Positions 32,828 through 43,991 of a DNA stretch of 64,000 nt are shown piece by piece. Origin of the DNA: Actinomycetales bacterium JB111 (GTDB lineage Bacteria; Actinomycetota; Actinomycetes; Actinomycetales; Actinomycetaceae); assembly GCA_900163555.1 (NCBI GenBank), contig FUHX01000019.1, positions 1 to 64,000 on the forward strand. The letters run 5' to 3'. Within the stretch, counting starts at the first letter, position 1, and the number at the start of each line of letters is the position of its first letter. The notes beneath the pieces were generated by a model. That model saw only the letters and a program-made list of their open reading frames with translations. It was not told the DNA's origin and made no database searches. A program made the position numbers and the translations under genes.

Positions 32828-35800
32828 TCAGCGGCGGATGCCGAGCGTGTCGACACCGTCCCCGTTCCAGTCACCGACGAACACCTCGTCGCTCGCGCGA
32901 CCGTAGTTGACCTCGAAGTCAGCCGTGGTCGAGGTGAGCGAGTTGTTGACGAAGAAGGTGTTGCCACGGCGCACCGCGAAGGTGTCCGAGTCATCCCCGT
33001 CCCAGTCACCGACGAAGATCTCGTCGTTGGCGCGACCGTAGTCGAACACGGCGCTGGCGACACCGCCGCCGAGCGCGTTGTTCAGGAAGTAGGTGTTGCC
33101 ACGGCGCACCGCGAAGGTGTCCGTACCGTCACCGTTCCAGTCGCCCACCAGAACCGTGTCGGATGCGCGACCGTAGTTGAACTCGATGGCGGCGTTACCG
33201 CCCACGAGCGTGTTGTTCAGGAAGTACGCGTCGCCACGGCGCACCGCGAAGGTGTCCGCACCGTCGCGGTTCCAGTCACCGACGAACACCTCGTCGCCCG
33301 CGCGACCGAACCTGAACTCCTCGTCGGCGTAGCCGCCGTAGAGCGAGTTGGACAGGAAGAACGCGTTCCCACGACGGACACCGAGCGTGTCGGTACCGTC
33401 GCCGTCCCAGTCGCCGACGATGACAGAGTCACCGGGGCGGCCGAAGGAGAACTCGTAGTCGGCCCAGACGTCCCACCCGTCGTTTAGGAAGAACCCACGA
33501 CCAGGCGTCGGCGGAACCGGCTCCGGATCGGGCTGGGTCGGCTCGCCGGCCTCGTCGCCGGTGAGGTACTCGTAACCGGTGGTCACGAAGTCCTCGCCGT
33601 CGGCGGCCATGTCGTACTCGAGCACGTAGTACGTGATGTTCGCCGACTCCTGGGCAACAGCCAGGATCTCGTCGAGCGGAACGTCACCGTCACCGAGGTT
33701 GGTGAAGGTGGGACGGTCGCCGCCGAGGTTGGTGGCGTCCTTGACGTGGAGCAGCTCGATGCGGTCGCCGTACTCCTGGATCAGACCAGGAACGTCGACA
33801 CCCGCGTGAGCGGCCCAGGCGACATCGAGCTCGAAGGTGACGAACTCGGGGTCGGTCTCCGCGACCAGGATCTCCCATGCGGAGGTGAGCTCACCGTTGT
33901 ACTCGTACTGGGTGGTGAACTCGGCCGCGTGGTTGTGGCCGAAGATCTTGCCCGTGCCGTTGTCGACCGAGCGCTCACCGAGCTCGTTCATCGCCTGAGC
34001 CGTCGCAAGGACGTCATCGAGCGAGCCGATACCCGGTGCCGGCCAACCGCCGGAACCGACGTACTCCTGGCCGACCGTGGACACGAACGCCAGCGTCTCG
34101 TCGAACGTGTCGGCGGCGACGTTGTAGTGCGAGCTCGGTGCGCTCAGACCGTAGGAGTCGATCAGTGAACGGAAGTCCTCGGCGGAGTAGTCACCGAAGG
34201 TGCCACCGAAGGGCTCGATGTTCACGAAACCGATCGACGACAGGCGGTCCAGCACAGGCTCAAGGCCGGCGTCGGAGACCCACGGGATCAGCGAGAACAT
34301 CTGGATCGAGACCTGCTCGGTCGGGATGTTCTCCCACTCCGTCGGGTACTCGGGGTCCGGCGTGTCCTCGACCACTCGGAAGTAGTCGAAGCTCACCGTG
34401 GTCGGCGTGGTCTGGTTCTTCCCGAGCGCGACGAGACCGGGCGAGGCCTCTGCGAGGTTGGGGTTGGACACGCCCTCGGGCATCTCCGTCCACGTCTCAC
34501 CGTCGAAGGAGTACGAGCCCGTGAAGGTGTCCCCGTCGCGCGTGAGTCGGAGGAAGTAGTTGCCGTCCTCGGGAAGGGCCAGGTCAAGGACGTCGACCTG
34601 GGGGTCCTGCATGACCCCGTTGACCTCGCTGCGCATTTCGATGCGAAGGTTCAGACCGGCGTCGTTGTTACGGAAGATCGGGTCGAGCTTCACGTAGTTG
34701 TCCTCGTCCGCCCGGACAATGATGCCGCCCTGGTGGTACTGCTGCCCCAGGGTGGCGTTGAACGACGTCTCGACCGTCCACTGGTCACCGGTCACTGCAC
34801 GGTTCTGAATGATGTTCGGAACAGTGGTGTTGGTGCTTCCGTTGAAGTCGTCGTCGGTCGTGGTGACGTTGTACGAACCGTCGGACACGTTCGCCAGGTC
34901 GCCGTCGAAGTCGACGATCTCCCAGCGGCAGGCGTCGATCTCGGTGCCGTCGAACTCGTCGTCGGCCGTGATCGCGGCGTCGGGGTCCTCGCAGACCGGC
35001 TCCGTGGGCGGCACGACCTCGTCGGCCGTGAAGCGGACGAAGTCGAGGTCGAGGGAGTCGGTCGCGGTCACGTAGACCGTGCCGGAACCCTCGGGGATCG
35101 ACTCGAGAGCGACGGACGTCTCGGTCCAGTCCTGCGCGGCGAAGTCGATCGACGCGAAGGGCTCGGACTCGAGGTCGTTCCAGCGCAGCTCGACGGTGCC
35201 GTTGCCGAACGCCTGGACGCTGACGGTGGTGATGTCAGCGCCGTCGGACGCACGGCTGAATGCGATCGGGTTGAAGGCGACGTAGTTGTCCCCGCCGAAC
35301 CCGGTCACGTAGGAACCGGCGTCGGCAGCAGCGTCGTCGATGACCTCGACGCCGGAGGCGTCGTCGTACCACTCGGCCTGCTGCACCTCGGGCTTGACGA
35401 TGAGGGTCGCCTCGCCCGTCGTCGCCGGGACGTCGCCCTGCGGGTTGTCGGTGTAGTTCGCGACGAACGTGCCGTAGATCTTCTCGCCCTCACCGTGCTC
35501 GACGGCGTTCGGGTCGGTCTCGATCGTGAAGTCACAGCTGCGACCGCTCACCTCGGGGTGGGCGTGGGTGTTGTGCCCCAGACCGAAGGTCCAGTTGACG
35601 CGGCTGCAGTCCGGCTCGTCGCCGTCCTCGGCGTCGCTCACGGAGATCGACATCGGAATGTCGTCGCCCCAGTTGAAGATGGCGCCGTTCTCCACGGAGA
35701 GCGTGATCTCGGGGGCGGTGTTGCCGACCGTCACGTGCGTGGTCGACAGGCCGATCTTGCCCTCGGGGTCCGTCACGCGCAGCGTGACCTCGTACTGGCC

Positions 35801-37699
35801 GAGGTCCGCGAAGGTGTACGTGGTCGTCACGCCAGTGGCGTCGACCTCACCGTCCGAGTTGAAGTCCCACTCGTAGGTCAGCTCGCTGCCCTCGGGGTCG
35901 CGGGACTCCGAGGCGTCGAAGGCGACCTCGAGCGGAGCGGTGCTGCTCGAGATCGGGTCCGCGGTGAAGCGGGCCTGCGGCGTCTTGTTGTCCGGCGCGT
36001 AGTTGACGCGGTACAGACCCGCGTCAGGGTTCTGCCGGAAGAAGCCGTCGCCGTAGTCGAGGACGTACATCGCACCGTCGGGGCCGAACTCGATGTCCAT
36101 CGGGTTGTCCCACAGCGGCTGCGAGGTGTTCTCGAGGTGGGCGTTCGGCAGGAAGTCGGTGATCGAGGTGACCGAGCCGTTCGAGCTGAGCTCGTCCATC
36201 TCGAACGCCACGACGTAGTCCTGCGAGAACTCGAACATGAACGGGATGCCGTCCCAGTCCGCCGGGAACGCGCGGTCCGACTCGTTGGCCTCGTCGAACC
36301 GGTAGACCGGGCCGCCCATGGGGGCCTGGCCGCCGCCGCCGAGCAGGACGAGGTCGTCCCACTCCGCCGGCTGGTCGCCGGGGTTGTCGCCGTACCAGAT
36401 CTGCGGCTCGGTGACCGGCGGGAGCTGGTCGAGACCGGTGTTCCAGGACGAGTTGTTGACCGGGCCTGCGGCGCAGTCGAACGTGAGTTCGCCCGCCTGG
36501 CCGTTGGCGTAGTCCCACTCGTTGTAGGCCCCGCCGTCGTTGGGGCCGTGGCAGTAGGGCCAGCCGCCGTTGATCGGGTCGCTCGTGGCCTGCCACTCGA
36601 CGAAGCCCATGGGGCCACGGTCGGCCTGCGGGCCGCCGGCGTCGGGGCCGTAGTCGCCCCAGACGAGGGTGTCGGTCTCCTGGTCGTAGTCGATCCGGAA
36701 CGGGTTGCGCAGACCCATCACGTAGATCTCTTCGCGCACCAGCTCCGCCTGCTCGGCGTACTCGTCCGTGTTGAAGAGGTTGCCCTCGGGGATCGTGTAC
36801 GTCGAGTCGGGACCTGTCTCAGCACCCTCGGCGATCTCCGCCATGGGGGTGATCCTCAGGATCGCGCCGCGAAGGTCGTTGGTGTTGCCGGCGCCGCGAC
36901 GGGAGTCGAAGCCCGGGTTCATCCCCGGCGCGTTGTTGATCGGCGTGTAGCCGTTCGCGCCCGGGGTGCTCGCCGGGGTGTTGTCACCGGTCGACATGTA
37001 GATGTTGCCGTCGTTGTCCCAGGCGAGGTCCGCGCCGACGTGGCAGCACTGGCCGCGCTGCGTCTCGACGCGAAGGATCTCTTCCTCGGAGTCGAGGTCG
37101 AAGACGTTCGTCTCCGGGTCGAACGTGAAGCGGGCGAGCACGTTGTAACCCAGCCAGTCCTGCCACTCGTCCAGGCTGTCGCTGCCCTCGAGAGACTCCG
37201 GGGCTGAGCCCTGCGGGGTCGTCGCCGGGTACGGGTTGCCGAGGGAGTTGATTCCGTTCATCTCGGCGGGCGCGTACACCAGGTAGATGCGGTGGTTCTC
37301 CTCGAAGTTCGGGTCGAGGGAGATGCCCTGCAGCCCGTCCTCCGAGTTCTGGTACACGTCCAGGTCGGCGACCTGGTGGGTCGCGCCCGTGTCCGGGTCG
37401 GTCAGGCGGATGACGCCGTCGCGCGCCGTGTGCAGGACACGGTTGTCGGGGAGCACGGCGAGGTCGATCGGCTCACCGGTGTCCTTCGACAGCAGGACTC
37501 GCTCGTAGTCGTTCCAGTCGATGTCGCCGATGTCGGTCGGCGTGACGTCTCCGGGAGCCTCGACCACGTCCTCCGGGGTCTCCGGGTGGTCGGGAGCTGC
37601 ACTTGCCGCACTCACCCCCAACGGCACGAGAAGGATGCCGGCAAAGAAGGCACCCGCGAGCCGGGACAGCTTGCGGCTGCCCATGGATCGTTTCGTCAC
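32828..37699 (-). CDS. Secreted multidomain protein: PQQ-type sugar-dehydrogenase propeller, PKD/Ig, CBM6-like, LamG-like, sugar-isomerase TIM barrel, C-terminal repeats
   Basis: A 1,623-residue exported protein. Residues 1-35 are a signal peptide (VSAASAAP). About 65-570 is a glucose/sorbosone dehydrogenase propeller with CCHVGADLAW and GLRNPFRIDYD. About 575-660 is PKD, 660-770 Ig-like, 772-892 CBM6-like, 905-1112 a concanavalin-like fold. About 1125-1385 is a sugar phosphate isomerase/epimerase TIM barrel with metal-ligand-like IEPFG, GHNHAAEF, ELDVAW, LLHVKD and LEYD. Residues 1400-1623 carry five FGRxGDxxxVGDWDGDGxDT repeats. GTG 37699 follows GAGGAGG. The propeller-barrel pairing suggests extracellular oxidation and then isomerisation, elimination or hydration of glycosides; that is inference. 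Confidence 0.85.
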   Translation of the reverse strand: MTKRSMGSRKLSRLAGAFFAGILLVPLGVSAASAAPDHPETPEDVVEAPGDVTPTDIGDIDWNDYERVLLSKDTGEPIDLAVLPDNRVLHTARDGVIRLTDPDTGATHQVADLDVYQNSEDGLQGISLDPNFEENHRIYLVYAPAEMNGINSLGNPYPATTPQGSAPESLEGSDSLDEWQDWLGYNVLARFTFDPETNVFDLDSEEEILRVETQRGQCCHVGADLAWDNDGNIYMSTGDNTPASTPGANGYTPINNAPGMNPGFDSRRGAGNTNDLRGAILRITPMAEIAEGAETGPDSTYTIPEGNLFNTDEYAEQAELVREEIYVMGLRNPFRIDYDQETDTLVWGDYGPDAGGPQADRGPMGFVEWQATSDPINGGWPYCHGPNDGGAYNEWDYANGQAGELTFDCAAGPVNNSSWNTGLDQLPPVTEPQIWYGDNPGDQPAEWDDLVLLGGGGQAPMGGPVYRFDEANESDRAFPADWDGIPFMFEFSQDYVVAFEMDELSSNGSVTSITDFLPNAHLENTSQPLWDNPMDIEFGPDGAMYVLDYGDGFFRQNPDAGLYRVNYAPDNKTPQARFTADPISSSTAPLEVAFDASESRDPEGSELTYEWDFNSDGEVDATGVTTTYTFADLGQYEVTLRVTDPEGKIGLSTTHVTVGNTAPEITLSVENGAIFNWGDDIPMSISVSDAEDGDEPDCSRVNWTFGLGHNTHAHPEVSGRSCDFTIETDPNAVEHGEGEKIYGTFVANYTDNPQGDVPATTGEATLIVKPEVQQAEWYDDASGVEVIDDAAADAGSYVTGFGGDNYVAFNPIAFSRASDGADITTVSVQAFGNGTVELRWNDLESEPFASIDFAAQDWTETSVALESIPEGSGTVYVTATDSLDLDFVRFTADEVVPPTEPVCEDPDAAITADDEFDGTEIDACRWEIVDFDGDLANVSDGSYNVTTTDDDFNGSTNTTVPNIIQNRAVTGDQWTVETSFNATLGQQYHQGGIIVRADEDNYVKLDPIFRNNDAGLNLRIEMRSEVNGVMQDPQVDVLDLALPEDGNYFLRLTRDGDTFTGSYSFDGETWTEMPEGVSNPNLAEASPGLVALGKNQTTPTTVSFDYFRVVEDTPDPEYPTEWENIPTEQVSIQMFSLIPWVSDAGLEPVLDRLSSIGFVNIEPFGGTFGDYSAEDFRSLIDSYGLSAPSSHYNVAADTFDETLAFVSTVGQEYVGSGGWPAPGIGSLDDVLATAQAMNELGERSVDNGTGKIFGHNHAAEFTTQYEYNGELTSAWEILVAETDPEFVTFELDVAWAAHAGVDVPGLIQEYGDRIELLHVKDATNLGGDRPTFTNLGDGDVPLDEILAVAQESANITYYVLEYDMAADGEDFVTTGYEYLTGDEAGEPTQPDPEPVPPTPGRGFFLNDGWDVWADYEFSFGRPGDSVIVGDWDGDGTDTLGVRRGNAFFLSNSLYGGYADEEFRFGRAGDEVFVGDWNRDGADTFAVRRGDAYFLNNTLVGGNAAIEFNYGRASDTVLVGDWNGDGTDTFAVRRGNTYFLNNALGGGVASAVFDYGRANDEIFVGDWDGDDSDTFAVRRGNTFFVNNSLTSTTADFEVNYGRASDEVFVGDWNGDGVDTLGIRR

Positions 37700-37757
37700 G
37701 ATTCCTCCTCAAGAGGTCGTACTGAACGAGCGACGCCTCGATGCGCCGCACGCCCTG

Positions 37758-37771
37758 GGCAACCGGCTGCC
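37758..37771. promoter_or_regulatory. LacI-like near-palindrome upstream of the secreted glycoside protein
   Basis: GGCAACC/GGCTGCC has a CG centre and one mismatch, a pattern of LacI-family sugar operators, 59 nt upstream of the GTG at 37699. Confidence 0.3.
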
Positions 37772-38076
37772 TCGCCGTCTCACCCAGGTATCCGCTGACG
37801 ACCGTGAACGATAATGCTGTTCCATAAAGCCGTGGTCGGACGGGGTGTCTCGAGTACACCAGCACCGATCCCAAAGATCAAGGGGTTTCGCTCAATTCAA
37901 AAATAACTCTCGGCATATGGACGTGACCGGCCCCGTGATCCTGGCGAGAACCGGCCGGTGGTCCCGGATTCCCCGGCGTGTCGGGCTCATCATTGAGAGC
38001 TCGCGTCTCCGGGTTGCGTCCCTGCGACCGCCGCGCGTCGACCAAAGGTGCGATGTCTGCGTCGAATCGATTGCCC

Positions 38077-38092
38077 TGATTGTAGACAATCA
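38077..38092. promoter_or_regulatory. Perfect 16-bp palindrome TGATTGTAGACAATCA, candidate GntR/FCD operator
   Basis: TGATTGT-AG-ACAATCA resembles the TTGTNNACAA-type sites of FadR-subfamily regulators. On the minus strand it includes TACAAT, a credible -10 for transcription toward the gene at 37699 through a leader of about 375 nt. No GntR gene is adjacent. Confidence 0.5.
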
Positions 38093-38331
38093 AGCCAGCA
38101 GGCCTGTTCGTGCGGCCGTACGGATCGGGGAACAGGAGCTGAGGAGGCGCGACCCTCGGGGCGTTCCATCCGTGAGGATCGCGCCGCATGCTGTCACCCC
38201 AGCGCACACCCCATCAGTGGTGTGTGTCACTGCGAGACCAGCGAGCGGACACGCCGTACGCACCCTGCGACAGCCCCTCGAAATCGGACGGCGCGGGCAG
38301 AAACCGGGACCAGCTGAGACGGGCGGTCGGC

Positions 38332-39750
38332 TCAGCGGCGGACCCCCGGCGTGTCGTCGCCGTCGCCGTCCCAGTCCCCGACGACGACGTCGTCACCGGA
38401 CCGGCCGAACCGGTACTCGGCGTCGGGGACTGCCGAGCCGGGCGAGTCGAACAGCAGGAAGACGTTGCCGCGGCGGACCGCGAAGGAGTCGACGCCGTCG
38501 CCGTCCCAGTCCCCCGCAAGGATGTGGTCGCCGGGCCGGCCGAGCGAGAGCGTGGTGTCCGCGGCCCCGCTCGCGAGCCGGTTCGAGACATGGATCTGGT
38601 GACCGCGGCGCGCGGCGAGGGTGTCGAGACCGTCGCCGTCCCAGTCCCCCGCGAGCAGCGTGTCCGACTCCCGGCCGAAGGTCACGACGTCGACCGCCGA
38701 TCCGGGATCGAGGTCAGCCCTGACGTAGACCTTCCGTCCGCGGTGCACCGCGAGGGAGTCGACGCCGTCGCCGTCCCAGTCCCCGACCAGGACGTCGTCC
38801 CCCGCGCGCCCGAAGGTGAGGGACGCGTCCGCGTGCCCGCCGGTGGTGGAGTTCGTCAGGAAGAAGGCGTTCCCGCGGCGGACCGCCAGCGTGTCCCTCC
38901 CGTCGCCGTCCCAGTCGCCCGCGAGGATCTCGTCGCCGACGCGGCCGAAGGAGAACTCGTGATCGGCCGTGCTGTTCCAGTCGTCCGCGAGGTAGAAGCC
39001 GCGGCCGGGGGTCGGCGGGGTGCCGGCACCGCCGAGATCGGCAATGCGCACGTGCCGGAAGCGCACCGAGTCGTCGGCCCCGTGGTTCTGCAGGCCGATG
39101 AACCCGCTGCTGAGGTCGCGTGCCGGATCGGTGGAGGCGAAGCTGTTGATGAGGACACCGTTGAGGCGGATCTCGATCCGCGGGTCGTCCACGAGGATCT
39201 CGTAGGAGTTCCACTCCCCCGGCGGGTTCAGCGCCGCGTCCCGCGCCCCGGCGTCCGCGCCCTGGAACGTGTAGATCGCCCCGGTGGTGCGGTCGGGCTC
39301 GTCGGTCGCGTCGATCTGGATCTCGTAGCCGGAGTTGACCGCGATCCAGGGGTCGTCGCCCGGGTCCGGGAAGCCGACGAACACGCCCGAGTTGTCGTCC
39401 CCGGCCATCATCCAGTCCAGGCGCAGCCGGTACGAGGAGAACTCCTCCGGGAACCACAGCAGCCCCATACCCCCGGTGGTCTCCATCGAGCAGTCGTCGC
39501 GCAGCTCGAAGCTGCCGGGGCCGGCCTGGCTCCACAGGTCGAGGCTCGCCTGTGTGCCGTCGAAGAGCGGGATGAAGCCGGCCTCGACCTCGAGGGGCGT
39601 GCAGTCGCCGGGCGCTGTCCGGACCGCGGTGGACGAGGAGGACGTCGATGCGGCGGAGGCGGCGGGCGTCAGGGAGAGCGAGACGAGCGCGGCGAGTGCG
39701 ACCCCGGCGGCATGCCGAGGCCGGGACTGCGTCCGGCGCCGTCGTTCCAT
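38332..39750 (-). CDS. Secreted DUF1080 (3-keto-disaccharide hydrolase) protein with C-terminal repeat domain
   Basis: The 472-residue protein has a signal peptide (residues 1-33), then a DUF1080 jelly-roll about 50-240: GFIPLFDGTQASLDLW, FELRDDCSMETTGGMGLLWF, YRLRLDWMMAGDDNSGVFVGF, GYEIQIDATDEPDRTTGAIY and EWNSYEILVDDPRIEIRLNG. From residue 245 the linker PPTPGRGFYLADDWN leads to five FGRxGDxxLxGDWDGDGxDT repeats ending PGVRR, the same arrangement as the adjacent 1,623-residue protein. DUF1080 enzymes hydrolyse 3-keto glycosides or concanavalin-like sugars; the substrate is unknown. ATG 39750 is the only plausible start; its GGGGAG lies only two bases away. Confidence 0.85.
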   Translation of the reverse strand: MERRRRTQSRPRHAAGVALAALVSLSLTPAASAASTSSSSTAVRTAPGDCTPLEVEAGFIPLFDGTQASLDLWSQAGPGSFELRDDCSMETTGGMGLLWFPEEFSSYRLRLDWMMAGDDNSGVFVGFPDPGDDPWIAVNSGYEIQIDATDEPDRTTGAIYTFQGADAGARDAALNPPGEWNSYEILVDDPRIEIRLNGVLINSFASTDPARDLSSGFIGLQNHGADDSVRFRHVRIADLGGAGTPPTPGRGFYLADDWNSTADHEFSFGRVGDEILAGDWDGDGRDTLAVRRGNAFFLTNSTTGGHADASLTFGRAGDDVLVGDWDGDGVDSLAVHRGRKVYVRADLDPGSAVDVVTFGRESDTLLAGDWDGDGLDTLAARRGHQIHVSNRLASGAADTTLSLGRPGDHILAGDWDGDGVDSFAVRRGNVFLLFDSPGSAVPDAEYRFGRSGDDVVVGDWDGDGDDTPGVRR

Positions 39751-39980
39751 CGCTCCCCACTCCGCGTGCCCCGTCGGTCGCGCCGCGTCCGTGCGGCGAG
39801 GTGTTCCGGCGGCACGATTCGTGCCGCCGCCCACCCTGGGCACTTGCCCCCGGTCACACGGCGCGAACCTCTCGGGCGCCGCAACCAGGTGCAGTTGCAC
39901 CAGTGAAGCAGGGCGAGCGGCTCCTGACAAGGGGTTCGAATCAAGAAGAAAATATGTCGCGCCGCCCCGTGGGCGGATTC

Positions 39981-40016
39981 CCACGCGGTGGGTGGGCGTC
40001 CGCCCACCGCCCGTGG
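39981..40016 (-). terminator. Terminator after the UvrA-like gene
   Basis: Nested hairpin: CCACG/CGTGG outside and GGTGGGCG/CGCCCACC inside, immediately beyond the stop codon at 40018. Confidence 0.6.
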
Positions 40017-40017
40017 G

Positions 40018-42408
<2,391 letters not shown>

Positions 42409-42476
42409 TGCGGTCCTCTCGGCGGGGTCTCGCGTCGGCGCGAACGGCCGCGGGCAAGCATACGTCCGACGACGCA

Positions 42477-42508
42477 CATCGGCCCCAGCCGGATGGCTGG
42501 GGCCGATG
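42477..42508 (-). terminator. Terminator of rbpA
   Basis: A perfect 14-bp stem CATCGGCCCCAGCC with a GGAT loop, 45 nt downstream of the rbpA stop and upstream of the UvrA-like gene. Confidence 0.8.
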
Positions 42509-42553
42509 CGTGGTGCGGGGGCTCGCGGGGCGGTGTGCGCCCCGCGGAGTTCT

Positions 42554-42907
42554 CTAGGCGCTGCGGCGGCGCAGCTGGCCGCTGCGCAGGAGCTCGAGCC
42601 GCTCGTCCAGCAGGACCTCGAGCTCCTCGATGCTGCGGCGCTCGAGGAGCATGTCCCAGTGCGTGCGCACCTTGCGGGCGGGCTTGGTCGGCTCGGGGCG
42701 CTCCGCGTTGCGGCGCAGGGACTCCTTGCCGCACTCCGGGCAGTCCCACAGCGCGGGGATCTCGGCCTCGACGGCGAACGGGACGGTGAAGACGTGGCCG
42801 TCGACGCAGTCGAACGTGATGCGGACGCGCTCGGCGAACTCGACGCCCTCCTCGGACTCCATGGAGTACGCGCCGATCTTCATACCGCGCAGGGCTCGAT
42901 CTGCCAT
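42554..42907 (-). CDS. rbpA: RNA polymerase-binding protein RbpA
   Basis: The 117-residue protein is RbpA, which binds the group 1/2 sigma factors and RNA polymerase and stimulates open-complex formation in Actinobacteria. It has the N-terminal segment ADRALRGMKIGAYSMESEEGV, the core strands FDCVDGHVFTVPF and ALWDCPECG with zinc-type ligands Cys34, His38, Cys56, Cys59 as in Streptomyces, and the helical sigma-interaction part RTHWDMLLERRSIEELEVLL. ATG 42907 follows GGAGAG; the longer frame to 43003 is not supported. It precedes the ppm-lnt pair, as in Mycobacterium. Confidence 0.95.
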   Translation of the reverse strand: MADRALRGMKIGAYSMESEEGVEFAERVRITFDCVDGHVFTVPFAVEAEIPALWDCPECGKESLRRNAERPEPTKPARKVRTHWDMLLERRSIEELEVLLDERLELLRSGQLRRRSA

Positions 42908-43100
42908 CTGTCTCTCCTCACCTCGGGTGGTCCGCGGCACGTTCCGTGCCGGGTCGGTGTCCGTGCTGCCTGTCGCGACGCGGGTCGCGGGGCACAGGTA
43001 CACCTCGTGCTGACCTCAACAACACCGGGACGTCAAGCATTGTTCCGGATCCGGATACCCGGCCGCTGTGATCTAGGCGACCGAATCGGCACCCGTTCGG

Positions 43101-43979
43101 TCACTGTTCGGGCGACCGACCGCCGTCGGGGCGGTTCTCGCGTGCGGAGGCGACCCGTCCGCGGAGTCCCGTCACGCCGTCGGAGATCGCGCCGCCGGCC
43201 CGGGCGGCGAGGCGCCCGACCTGCCGGGCGCGGTGCTTCGCCCCCCAGACGGTGGTGCGCCACAGGGCCTCGCGGACGATGTTCCCGGACATCTTCGACT
43301 CGCCCTCGGTCCGCTCGACGAACACGATCGGCACCTCGACGACGCGCAGCCCGGCGCTGTGCACCCGCCACGTCATGTCCACCTGGAAGCAGTAGCCCGC
43401 GGACTCGACCTCGTCGAGCGCGATCGCCCTTAGGGTGTCCGCGCGGAACACGCGGAAGCCCGCCGTGGCGTCGCCGACGGGCATGCCGAGCGCGAGCCGG
43501 ACGTACGTGTTGCCCGTGCGGGAGATCGCCTCGCGGGACCTCGGCCAGTTCTCGACGCGCCCGCCCGGCGTCCAGCGGGACCCGATGACGAGGTCGGGCC
43601 TGTCGGCCTGCTCCGCGCGGGAGAGGAGGGCGGGCAGGTCGACGGCGCGGTGGGAGCCGTCCGCGTCCATCTCGACGACGAGCTCGTATCCCCGGTCCAG
43701 CGCCCACGCGAACCCGGCGACGTACGCCTTGCCGAGCCCCTCCTTGCCGGCGCGGTGCATGACCCGCACCTGCGCGTCCTGACCCGCGAGCTGGTCCGCG
43801 ACCGCCCCGGTGCCGTCCGGCGAGCTGTCGTCGGCGATCAGGACGTCGACCCAGGGTGCGTTCTCCCGCACGCGGCGCACCGCGGTCGGGAGCGTCTGGA
43901 TCTCGTTGTAGGTGGGGATGATGACGAGCGTCCGGGGATGCTCGACGCCGGAGGGCTGGGTCACGTAGCTGGGCTCCAT
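43101..43979 (-). CDS. ppm: Polyprenol monophosphomannose synthase
   Basis: The 292-residue GT2 enzyme transfers mannose from GDP-mannose to polyprenyl phosphate, the donor for lipomannan, lipoarabinomannan and protein O-mannosylation. Motifs: IIPTYNEIQTLP (GDP-sugar site), DDSSPDGTGAV, VEMDADGSHR (DxD-type), GSRWTPGG, and FRVFRADTLRAIAL. It is not fused to Lnt, unlike Mycobacterium tuberculosis Ppm1; the lnt gene lies 12 nt upstream in the same direction. The C-terminal tail is Arg/Gly-rich and variable. There is no membrane span, as in the DPM1-type enzymes. Confidence 0.9.
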   Translation of the reverse strand: MEPSYVTQPSGVEHPRTLVIIPTYNEIQTLPTAVRRVRENAPWVDVLIADDSSPDGTGAVADQLAGQDAQVRVMHRAGKEGLGKAYVAGFAWALDRGYELVVEMDADGSHRAVDLPALLSRAEQADRPDLVIGSRWTPGGRVENWPRSREAISRTGNTYVRLALGMPVGDATAGFRVFRADTLRAIALDEVESAGYCFQVDMTWRVHSAGLRVVEVPIVFVERTEGESKMSGNIVREALWRTTVWGAKHRARQVGRLAARAGGAISDGVTGLRGRVASARENRPDGGRSPEQ

Positions 43980-43991
43980 CTGGTCGGTCGC

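Larger units (their letters stand above)
37700..38331. other. Intergenic region with GntR-like palindrome and LacI-like near-palindrome
   Basis: No gene is supported here. A minus-strand frame of 109 codons at 37878-38207 has no start signals or domain. The region has the lowest GC in its neighbourhood around 38060-38095. It holds TGATTGTAGACAATCA and an LacI-like GGCAACCGGCTGCC; both lie upstream of the large secreted gene, whose 5' leader could extend through here. Confidence 0.5.

Noticed and set aside
37878-38207. 109-codon minus-strand open frame in the gap between the two secreted genes
   Set aside because: No ribosome site or domain, biased composition typical of high-GC shadow frames, and it overlaps the palindrome at 38077-38092.
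39888-39901. GGTGCA-GT-TGCACC palindrome upstream of the DUF1080 gene
   Set aside because: It is short and GC-rich, 138 nt from the start, and no promoter element was evident next to it. It could be an operator but the support is too weak to list.
39931-39942. GGGGTTCGAATC, like a tRNA T-arm
   Set aside because: No acceptor stem, D-arm or anticodon arm could be built around it on either strand.
38332-39984. Upstream extension of the DUF1080 protein to ATG/GTG 39984
   Set aside because: The added 78 residues are Arg/Pro-rich and precede the signal peptide, so export would fail; the Met at 39750 fits the signal peptide.
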